This document shows, one piece after another, positions 15,945 to 23,171 of a stretch of DNA of 64,000 nucleotides. Origin of the DNA: Bog-950 sp044225825 (GTDB lineage: Bacteria; Bacteroidota; Bacteroidia; Chitinophagales; LD1); the NCBI GenBank assembly GCA_044225825.1, contig JBGAIB010000003.1:496001-560000 (forward strand), written 5' to 3'. How positions within the stretch are numbered: the first letter of the stretch is position 1; each line of letters starts with the position of its first letter. The position numbers and the translations under genes are program-made. The notes beneath the pieces are model-generated. The model made no database searches. It was not told where the DNA came from and saw only the letters and a program-made list of their open reading frames with translations.

Positions 15945-18749
15945 TTAATGGTTCTTTAATGCTTCAACTTCTTTTATCAGCGCATCAATTTGCTGCTGTT
16001 GCTTTTGAATTAACTCCTGTTGCTCCTGTATAGCCTTAACCAATATCGGCGCCATACCAATATAGTTAACGCCTTTACAGCTCAATGATTGAGTCTTGCC
16101 GTCCTTTTCGCCACCGCTTACACTTTCGTTTTTAACCAACTCGGGGAACTGCTGTTCTAATTCCTGCGCAACAAAACCCACCTGAGTACCTTCTGGGAAA
16201 TTCAGTTGCGGGTATTCATCACGTTTTAATGTGTAGGTGCGTGGCTGTACGGCCATAATACGGCTAAGTACCGGTGCCATTTGTTGAATATTGTTCTTGA
16301 AACGTTCGTCGCTAAGATTAGTCCAGGTGCCTGTATAGCCACCGTTCCCACTGCAATAAACACCATAGGCAACGCCACCAGCACCTGAGGAGGAAGCTGC
16401 ACCGAATACGCCAATTGCCGTGCCGGAAGATGAATTGGTTCCATTTCCGTGCACCCCATAAACAAAGGAAGTGTAGGAAGTGCCCGATGCTTCGCCATAA
16501 ACACCTTTATAACCCCCTAAAAAATAGCCCCCGTAACCGTATCCGGGGTTCATAATGCCGCTGCCGTAAACAGCTTTCGCATCATAGCTGGCGCTGGCCG
16601 AAGTAAATGCATAAATTACCTTGGTGCTGGAGCTGGTATTATTGTTAGAAGTTACCTCCAATACGTTGCTGTTGTTGGCTGCGTTTACGTTTTCAAAACG
16701 GCCGGCAACACCGCTACCACCGCTAATGCCCGACTGGCCTAATACACCAATACCTCCGGATGTGTTAAATCCGCGCACACCATAACCGGTACTGTCGTTT
16801 CGTCCTACTACGGCTCCTACGCCAAGGCCTCCTCGGTTACGGCCAACTACAGCCTCACCATACGTATTATCACCGATTACACCGGCCGCACTTACTGAAG
16901 AAGTAATACCCCATACCGCATTACCACCTGCGCTGGTAGCAAATACACCGGGGCCTGCACCCGATTGTGCAACGTCTATTCCGCGTGCGCCATTGCTGGA
17001 ATTGGTCAACTGAACGGTAATGCCGCTGCCGGTTCCGCTATTGTTTACTTGCACGGACGAACTGGTACTGGCGGCATTGGTAATTTCGAATTTTGCTGAA
17101 TTACCGGTTTGGCTAATACCATAAACGCCTGTACCTCCACCTGTGCTGTGTCCGTATACACCATAGCCGCCGGTTACATCGTTACGGCCTTTTACGCCTG
17201 CTGAGCCTGATGAAAGTGCTACACCCCAAACGGCATCGTTAGTTTGCGATGCGCCATAGATACCCCAGCCGGTATTGCTTGTTCCCGCTACCGCTGCCCC
17301 GCTGCTGGTTTCACCTAAAATGGCAGGTGTGCTGCCAAGCGTTATTGTGCTGCTGCCTTTGTATCCGTAAATAGCCTTGCCGGTTCCATTGGTCCGTGCT
17401 TCAAGCGCAGTGGCAGTATTACTGGCGTTTGAAATTTCGAAATAGCCCGCCCGGCCTGTGCCGGTAGCCGAAGCATCAACGCAGTTACCTGTGCCTGCAT
17501 TAATAGAAACCAGGGTGGCAGTGCTGTTAGCGGCATTCATATTTTGAAAGTACCCTGCACTACTGGTTCCGGAGGCTGGTTGAATGCCATATACCGAAAC
17601 ACCAGATGTGCTTTGACCATAAACACCAAAGCCGGAAGTGCTAAGCCCGTATACACCGATACCTGAAGGGGTTGTTCCGTATACACCCCAGCCGCTGCCC
17701 GCCTGCGAGCCGTAAACACCTATACCCAAACCTCCGGTTCCGTTATTTGTACCGCGTACTGCCGACGAAAAGCCACCGGGAGAGGTGTTGCTGATGGTTC
17801 CCAATATGCCAATAGCATTGGCATTGGTAGAGGATTCCGTAACAATAAATTGACGGTCCGGATCGCTTGCTGCGCCTCCTACCGATACCGAAACACCATC
17901 ATCATAAATTTGCGAATTGCCGCCGGTAGTGGCCGCCGTAAATTTTACTACGTAGTTAGTAGTGCCGTTAATGTTTGCCGCACCGGTAGAGCCTGTAGCT
18001 CCTGTAGAACCGGTGGAACCTGTCGCTCCCGTGGAACCGGTGCTGCCCGTTGCACCTTTAACACCTGAAGGTCCTGTTGCACCTGTAGGTCCTGTTGCAC
18101 CACCGCCTGGTCCTGTTGCACCGGTAGCACCGGTCGGTCCCGTGGCACCCGTTGCTCCTCCGCCTGATCCGGTTGGACCGGTAGGCCCTGTAGGACCGGT
18201 TGCACCTCCGCCGGAACCTGTTGCTCCCGTAGGTCCGGTGGCACCTGTTACACCGGCTGCGCCCGCATTACCCTGTGCACCCTGGGTTCCTTGTGGCCCC
18301 TGCGGACCGGTAGGGCCCGTAGCACCTGTACTTCCTGCGGGGCTGTTAGCCGCGTATAATGCATAAGGAACACTTACTAGTTGTGTGGCCCCCATGCTGG
18401 TGTAATTGGTTCCACCGGCTACATCAATTTCTACCTGTAAAAATTTATTGCCGCTGCCCCAGTTAATGCCTGCAAAGGTGCCCGACGTAACCGTGCCCGA
18501 ACCAATGGTTGTGGTGAACAAACCAAACTGATTGGTAGTTAAAGCTTGTGTTTCCTGATAAACGGTAGCTCCGGTAGAAGTACCATCGTGTATCGTAAAG
18601 CGCACACCAACTGTGGTGCTTACTAACGGATTGCCGGCATTGTTACGTGCAACGGCCTGATAATTTAGCAGCTCTGGAGCTTGTGTACTTGCCCATAACG
18701 GGGCAATGAGCATAGCTGCTAATACAAGGATTAGGTGAATCTTTTTCAT
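15945..18749 (-). CDS. Secreted collagen-like fibre with S74 (intramolecular chaperone) C-terminus
   Basis: A 934-residue exported protein. A signal peptide (MKKIHLILVLAAMLIAPLWA) precedes an N-terminal module of about 120 residues (LLNYQAVARNNAGNPLV...VSVPYALYAANS). About 120 residues of Gly-X-Y collagen-like sequence rich in GPT and GAT follow. A long tail-fibre-like region is built of repeated GxGVYGxS motifs and ends in a peptidase S74 domain: SDERFK places the conserved Ser813-Lys818 dyad, followed by PRTYTLKRDEYPQLNFPEG and VGFVAQELEQQFPELV. A coiled coil (LVKAIQEQQELIQKQQQQ) closes the protein. S74 domains assist trimer folding and then cleave themselves off. No T9SS sorting domain is visible. 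A small secreted protein gene follows in the same unit. Confidence 0.85.
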   Translation of the reverse strand: MKKIHLILVLAAMLIAPLWASTQAPELLNYQAVARNNAGNPLVSTTVGVRFTIHDGTSTGATVYQETQALTTNQFGLFTTTIGSGTVTSGTFAGINWGSGNKFLQVEIDVAGGTNYTSMGATQLVSVPYALYAANSPAGSTGATGPTGPQGPQGTQGAQGNAGAAGVTGATGPTGATGSGGGATGPTGPTGPTGSGGGATGATGPTGATGATGPGGGATGPTGATGPSGVKGATGSTGSTGATGSTGSTGATGSTGAANINGTTNYVVKFTAATTGGNSQIYDDGVSVSVGGAASDPDRQFIVTESSTNANAIGILGTISNTSPGGFSSAVRGTNNGTGGLGIGVYGSQAGSGWGVYGTTPSGIGVYGLSTSGFGVYGQSTSGVSVYGIQPASGTSSAGYFQNMNAANSTATLVSINAGTGNCVDASATGTGRAGYFEISNASNTATALEARTNGTGKAIYGYKGSSTITLGSTPAILGETSSGAAVAGTSNTGWGIYGASQTNDAVWGVALSSGSAGVKGRNDVTGGYGVYGHSTGGGTGVYGISQTGNSAKFEITNAASTSSSVQVNNSGTGSGITVQLTNSSNGARGIDVAQSGAGPGVFATSAGGNAVWGITSSVSAAGVIGDNTYGEAVVGRNRGGLGVGAVVGRNDSTGYGVRGFNTSGGIGVLGQSGISGGSGVAGRFENVNAANNSNVLEVTSNNNTSSSTKVIYAFTSASASYDAKAVYGSGIMNPGYGYGGYFLGGYKGVYGEASGTSYTSFVYGVHGNGTNSSSGTAIGVFGAASSSGAGGVAYGVYCSGNGGYTGTWTNLSDERFKNNIQQMAPVLSRIMAVQPRTYTLKRDEYPQLNFPEGTQVGFVAQELEQQFPELVKNESVSGGEKDGKTQSLSCKGVNYIGMAPILVKAIQEQQELIQKQQQQIDALIKEVEALKNH
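17976..18335 (-). repeat. Collagen-like Gly-X-Y repeat region (first fibre gene)
   Basis: About 40 Gly-X-Y triplets, dominated by GPT, GAT and GPQ, interrupted by Gly-Gly-Gly-Ala breaks at regular intervals. The DNA is strongly 9-bp periodic, and the complementary strand is open through this stretch as a Pro/Val-rich shadow frame. Confidence 0.85.
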
Positions 18750-18863
18750 AAAACAGGGTTTTGGTGAAGAATGTGCTTAAATCAATTACAGAGGGGTCTC
18801 GTAAAATACAACCAATATTACTACAGACAAAATTTTTGTTTTGGTGATTTCTATCAATAAAAA

Positions 18864-21368
18864 ATGCCCTACTTTGCCCGGATGGAAGAAAGGAACAGCA
18901 TAACCTATGTAGATGTGATCTTGCCCCTGGCATTACCACAGGCTTATACCTATGCGGTTCCTGTTGATTTAGTGCCGTTTATACAAATCGGTCAGCGCAT
19001 AATCGTTCAATTCGGAAAGAATAAGTACTACTCTGCTATTGTTAAAAAAATCCATCAGCAAAAGCCTGCGGTGGAAGCTAAACTGATTGACAGCATCGCA
19101 GAGGAAAATCCGGTAGTTACCCAAAAGCAGATTGAATTCTGGCAGTGGATTAGCAGCTATTACATGTGCACGGAAGGCGAAGTAATGAACGCAGCACTTC
19201 CCGCAGGATTGAAAATTTCAAGTGAAACAGTTATTCGCTTTAATGAAGCGTACGAAGGAGATTATGAATCGCTGACGGATGATGAGTTTCTGGTAGTGCA
19301 GGCATTACGGGCCCAGGGCGAATTGAAAGTGCCTGCCGTTCAGGAGTTGCTGAAAAAACGTAATGTTTATCCCTACCTCAAAACACTCTTTAACCTGGGT
19401 ATAGCAGTTAGTGCCGAAGAACTGATTGAAAAGTTTAAACCCCGTACCGAAACTTATATCCGGTTAAATGAAGTATACCGCGATGAAGCTAAGCTCGAAG
19501 CTTTATACGAAACATTGAGCCGCGCACCAAAACAAGTAGAGCTGCTGTTAGCTTTTACACAATTGGGCATAAAAAAGAAATTCATACGTAAGGCTGAGTT
19601 GTTAGAACTTGCTAAAGTTAGTGCTGCTGTATTAAAAGGCCTGGTTGATAAATCGGTATTTATTGAATTTAAGATGGAAGTTTCGCGGCTTGGAAACTTT
19701 AATGCAACCGAGGCTGAAACGATGCCGCTAACCGCTGAACAGGAAAGGGCTGTTGCGGAAATTGACGCGTGGTTTAATACCCCCAACGATAACGGAAAAG
19801 ATCATGCTCCAAGGGTTGTATTGCTGCATGGGGTAACTGGTAGCGGTAAAACCAATGTGTATATCGAAAAGATAAAGCACTGCCTGGCAAATGGGGGACA
19901 GGTTTTATATCTGCTGCCCGAAATTGCCTTAACCGCTCAAATAATAAACCGCTTACGGAAAGTATTTGGCAATACCGTAGGCATCTACCATTCCAAATTC
20001 AACCAAAACGAACGCGTTGAAATATGGAACAAAGTGCTCAGCGGCGATTACAAAATTGTAATTGGTGCTCGTAGCGGTTTGTTTTTGCCGTTTCATAAAC
20101 TGGAGTTGGTAATAGTAGATGAAGAACACGATCATTCGCTGAAGCAATTCGATCCTGCCCCGCGCTACAACGCCCGCGATAGTGCCATTGTACTCGCCGG
20201 CATGTGGAACGCCCGTGTTTTATTGGGTTCTGCAACACCTGCAGTTGAAACGTATTACAACTGCGCGAAAGGCAAATACGGCCTGGTAAAAATGGAACAG
20301 CGCTTTGGAGGAATGGAAATGCCTGAGATTAGCCTGGTGAATCTCCGCGATATGACGCGCAAAAAGAAGATGCAGGGTAATTTCAGCGAACCGATGATCC
20401 AGGAAATTTCGTTGGCCCTGGGTAATAAGGAACAGGTAATTCTGTTTATTAACCGCCGTGGTTTTGCCAATTACCGTATTTGCAAAACCTGCAATTACAT
20501 CTACAAATGTCGGAATTGTGATGTGAGTTTAACTTACCATAAATTTCAAAATCAATTAATTTGTCATTACTGCGGTTATTTCGAAAAACTTACGGATAAA
20601 TGTAAAAGTTGTGGTGCCATTGATTTGGACATAGTAGGTATGGGCACCGAAAAAATAGAGGATGAAATTGCAGAGTTGTTTCCGGCAGCGCGCATTGGCC
20701 GTTTAGATTATGATGCCGTTCGTACCAAACAGGGGCATGCAGAAGTTATTGCCAAGTTCGAGAACCGGGAAATTGATGTACTGGTGGGTACACAAATGGT
20801 TACCAAAGGGCTGGACTTTGACCATGTAAGTTTAGTGGGGGTAATGAATGCCGATCAACTGCTTAATAACCCGGGTTACCGTGCACATGAACGGGCATTT
20901 CAATTAATGCTGCAGGTGGCTGGGCGTGCAGGGCGTAAAAACAAAAAAGGTAAAGTGCTTATCCAGTGCAGCGATCCTATGCATCCCGTTATACAGGATG
21001 TAGTGCGGTACGATTATCAGGCTATGTATAAGCGGGAGCTAAAGCACCGGCAGCAATTTATGTATCCTCCTTTTACGCGCATGGTGGAATTAACCCTGCG
21101 ACACAAAAAAGTACAAACCGCTGAACAGGCAGGCCTGTTTATTGCCAATGAGATTAAGCATACGCAAACCGGTCAGGTCTTAGGTCCGGCTACACCGTAT
21201 ATATCAAAAGTCAATAATTACTATATCCGCGAAATACTGATCAAGAGTAATAAGCAAACCATAAGCCTGGCGCAGTTTAAAAATGCAGCACGTAACGCAC
21301 TTGAAAAGCTGAAACTTTCGGGCGACTTAAAAAGTGTCGATATAAGTGCGGATGTCGATCCCTTATAG
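18864..21368 (+). CDS. priA: Primosomal replication protein N' (PriA helicase)
   Basis: PriA restarts stalled replication forks as a 3'-5' DNA helicase and primosome loader. The protein has 834 residues. An N-terminal 3'-DNA-binding domain (ITYVDVILPLALPQAYTYAVP) is followed by a helicase core with Walker A LHGVTGSGKTNVYIE near residue 325 and the DEEH box IVDEEHDHSLKQFD. A Zn-binding insert has eight cysteines (ICKTCNYIYKCRNC... and ...ICHYCGYF...KCKSCGAI). The C-terminal helicase lobe has VGTQMVTKGLDFDHV and QVAGRAGRKNKKG. The first ATG is annotated; ATG 18882 (MEERNSITYVDV) is an equally good start, six residues shorter and preceded by a -7-like element. Confidence 0.95.
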   Translation: MPYFARMEERNSITYVDVILPLALPQAYTYAVPVDLVPFIQIGQRIIVQFGKNKYYSAIVKKIHQQKPAVEAKLIDSIAEENPVVTQKQIEFWQWISSYYMCTEGEVMNAALPAGLKISSETVIRFNEAYEGDYESLTDDEFLVVQALRAQGELKVPAVQELLKKRNVYPYLKTLFNLGIAVSAEELIEKFKPRTETYIRLNEVYRDEAKLEALYETLSRAPKQVELLLAFTQLGIKKKFIRKAELLELAKVSAAVLKGLVDKSVFIEFKMEVSRLGNFNATEAETMPLTAEQERAVAEIDAWFNTPNDNGKDHAPRVVLLHGVTGSGKTNVYIEKIKHCLANGGQVLYLLPEIALTAQIINRLRKVFGNTVGIYHSKFNQNERVEIWNKVLSGDYKIVIGARSGLFLPFHKLELVIVDEEHDHSLKQFDPAPRYNARDSAIVLAGMWNARVLLGSATPAVETYYNCAKGKYGLVKMEQRFGGMEMPEISLVNLRDMTRKKKMQGNFSEPMIQEISLALGNKEQVILFINRRGFANYRICKTCNYIYKCRNCDVSLTYHKFQNQLICHYCGYFEKLTDKCKSCGAIDLDIVGMGTEKIEDEIAELFPAARIGRLDYDAVRTKQGHAEVIAKFENREIDVLVGTQMVTKGLDFDHVSLVGVMNADQLLNNPGYRAHERAFQLMLQVAGRAGRKNKKGKVLIQCSDPMHPVIQDVVRYDYQAMYKRELKHRQQFMYPPFTRMVELTLRHKKVQTAEQAGLFIANEIKHTQTGQVLGPATPYISKVNNYYIREILIKSNKQTISLAQFKNAARNALEKLKLSGDLKSVDISADVDPL
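18870..18876 (+). promoter_or_regulatory. -7-like element ahead of the second priA start
   Basis: TACTTTG (one base shorter than TAnnTTTG) ends 5 bp before ATG 18882, the same arrangement as in several other genes of this window. It suggests that ATG 18882 rather than 18864 may be the true priA start. Confidence 0.3.
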
Positions 21369-21370
21369 AA

Positions 21371-21405
21371 ATAAAAAAGCCACCTGCTTGCAGGTGGCTT
21401 TCGCT
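21371..21405. terminator. Bidirectional terminator between priA and the peroxiredoxin gene
   Basis: GCCACCTG (21379-21386) pairs with CAGGTGGC (21391-21398) around a 4-base loop, with an A-run on the left and a T-rich stretch on the right. Confidence 0.82.
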
Positions 21406-21423
21406 TGTTCGTTACAATCGTAT

Positions 21424-22056
21424 TTAATGACCGGCCAGGTAAGTGGCAACTGCATCATGAGTATCTTTCATGCCTTCTTTACCCGAAGCCCAGTTGGCAG
21501 GACAAACCTCACCATTCTCTTCGTTAAAACGCAGGGCATCTACCATGCGCAGGGCTTCGTCAATGTTACGGCCCAATGGCAGGTTGTTCACCAGTTGGTG
21601 TTGCACGATACCGTTCTTATCGATAAGGAAAGTGCCACGGTAAGCAATTAACTCGGCAGTTGATTGCATCTGGTTGTTGTCATCATAATAGTATTCGCCG
21701 TTTAACACGTCGTAGTTAGCCGAAATGGTTTTGCTGGTATCGGCTACAATAGGATAGGTAATGCCTTTAATACCGCCTTGTTTTTTCTCTAACTGCATCC
21801 AGCCCCAGTGGCTTTGCTCAGTATCGGTAGAACAACCAACTACTACGGTGTCACGTTTTTCAAATTCTGCCAGTTTTTCCTGGAAGGCCCATAATTCAGT
21901 TGGGCATACAAATGTGAAATCCTTCGGGTAGAAAAAGAACACTACATACTTTTTGCCTAAATACTGATCCAGGCTAAAATTTTCTACAAACTCACCACCG
22001 TTTACAACGGCTTGAGCTTTAAATACAGGGGCTTTTCTGCCAACTAAAACTGCCAT
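21424..22056 (-). CDS. Typical 2-Cys peroxiredoxin (AhpC/Prx1 type)
   Basis: A cytosolic thiol peroxidase that reduces hydrogen peroxide and organic peroxides. The protein has 210 residues. The peroxidatic Cys51 lies in FYPKDFTFVCPTELWAF, with Thr and Arg partners conserved, and the resolving Cys185 is in GEVCPANW near the C-terminus. HWGWMQLEKKQGGIKGITYPI and the YRGTFLIDKNGIVQH segment are characteristic of the Prx1/AhpC branch. No ahpF or thioredoxin gene is adjacent. It converges on priA and is separated by 262 bp from the divergent DUF4230-like gene. Confidence 0.94.
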   Translation of the reverse strand: MAVLVGRKAPVFKAQAVVNGGEFVENFSLDQYLGKKYVVFFFYPKDFTFVCPTELWAFQEKLAEFEKRDTVVVGCSTDTEQSHWGWMQLEKKQGGIKGITYPIVADTSKTISANYDVLNGEYYYDDNNQMQSTAELIAYRGTFLIDKNGIVQHQLVNNLPLGRNIDEALRMVDALRFNEENGEVCPANWASGKEGMKDTHDAVATYLAGH

Positions 22057-22318
22057 AATACATATTTTGTTTTGGTAAATAAATTTCGTGCTGCGAATAT
22101 ACCCAAAGCAGCCGTAGTACCTAAGTGATTGACCTCAGTTAACACCTGACCAATAGATTTTCAATTCGCTTAAAAATTGTTTGCAATGACCTGTTTATTA
22201 ATGCTTTAAAACAGGGTTAGGAAAGTTAAGCCGCCTGCACCAACGGTTTCGTAATTGATTTAGGACCCTTTGTTATTTTTAGCAAAGGTTAAATCCTCAA
22301 AACTCAACAACTTGTCCG

Positions 22319-22984
22319 ATGAAAAAAGGGAAAATAGTCCTTATAACCCTTGTGGTTATTGCATTGTTGGTTGCTGCATATTTTATAGGCATGATGAAAG
22401 GGGCGAATCTGGTGCGTAACGGCATTTTACAGAATTACCCAAGCGTGGCTGCTATAATTGCCGGTAGCCAGGTAGAAGTAGATACTACTGTTGAACTTTC
22501 AGTTTATAAGGATGATGACACCGGCTTGTTTACCTTGTTAAAAGAGGAAATGAAGTCAGACACACTGCAACTTAAGGTGCCTTATTATGGCCGCTATGGT
22601 ATTAATCTTTCCCGCTACCGCAGGGTAGTGCCCGATGGTAACCTGGTGGAAATTGCTTTGCCGGAGATTAAAATGTATTACTGCGAAATCAAGTTCGATC
22701 AGGTCCTGGTAAATGGCATACCACTTACTGCCAAATTTAACGGCGCTAATTATGCCGCAATTAAAAATGCTTTATACACCCACCTGTTGCCCGTGTTAAG
22801 TAAGGATAAAGCCAACAAAGCCAGGGCTAAGGAAAATGTGATAAAATCACTGGCCTATTATATTCTGCCCTACAAGTTCGAGTTGCGTATTTATATTGAT
22901 AATGAACTACAAACTATTCCCGTACTCCCTGGTGCAAATAAAGATGTCGATGAGTTCATTCAGGAGCAATTTGAACATCACTAA
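22319..22984 (+). CDS. Membrane-anchored DUF4230-like protein
   Basis: A 221-residue protein with one N-terminal transmembrane helix (KIVLITLVVIALLVAAYFIG) and an extracytoplasmic domain. The segment LQLKVPYYGRYGINLSRYRR followed by LVEIALPEIKMYYCEI resembles the 'strand-KxGIDLS-strand-VxLP' pattern of DUF4230 proteins, which have no known function. A Lys/Arg/Ala-rich helix (LSKDKANKARAKENVIKSLAYYILP) follows. The family call is tentative. It stands alone between a divergent peroxiredoxin gene and a collagen-like gene 187 bp downstream. Confidence 0.7.
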   Translation: MKKGKIVLITLVVIALLVAAYFIGMMKGANLVRNGILQNYPSVAAIIAGSQVEVDTTVELSVYKDDDTGLFTLLKEEMKSDTLQLKVPYYGRYGINLSRYRRVVPDGNLVEIALPEIKMYYCEIKFDQVLVNGIPLTAKFNGANYAAIKNALYTHLLPVLSKDKANKARAKENVIKSLAYYILPYKFELRIYIDNELQTIPVLPGANKDVDEFIQEQFEHH

Positions 22985-23111
22985 GCCTCTAAGAACTTTC
23001 TAAGTTTTCTTATTTTCTATACAACTAACAGTAGTTCCAAGAAAGTTAATCACAGCTTTTTTTCGGGTTTGGCAAAACCCTGACTACTTTTAACCGTAAT
23101 TGAACTAGAGG

Positions 23112-23151
23112 AAGATCGGCAACACGCGCCGTACCCCGCCCCGCCGGTCTT
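23112..23151 (+). other. Potential stem-loop in the leader of the second collagen-like gene
   Basis: AAGATCGGC (23112-23120) is complementary to GCCGGTCTT (23143-23151) apart from one G-T pair. The loop is GC-rich and the whole structure ends about 20 bp before the ATG at 23172. It may influence translation; no T-run follows, so it is not a terminator. Confidence 0.3.
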
Positions 23152-23171
23152 TCCCCATAAAATATGTTGGC

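Noticed and set aside
17962..18366. Open plus-strand frame of repeated Pro-Val-Gly-Pro residues opposite the first collagen-like gene
   Set aside because: It is the complementary reading of the 9-bp periodic Gly-X-Y DNA; there is no signal peptide or start context. The matching frame at 23546-24040 (minus) has the same cause.
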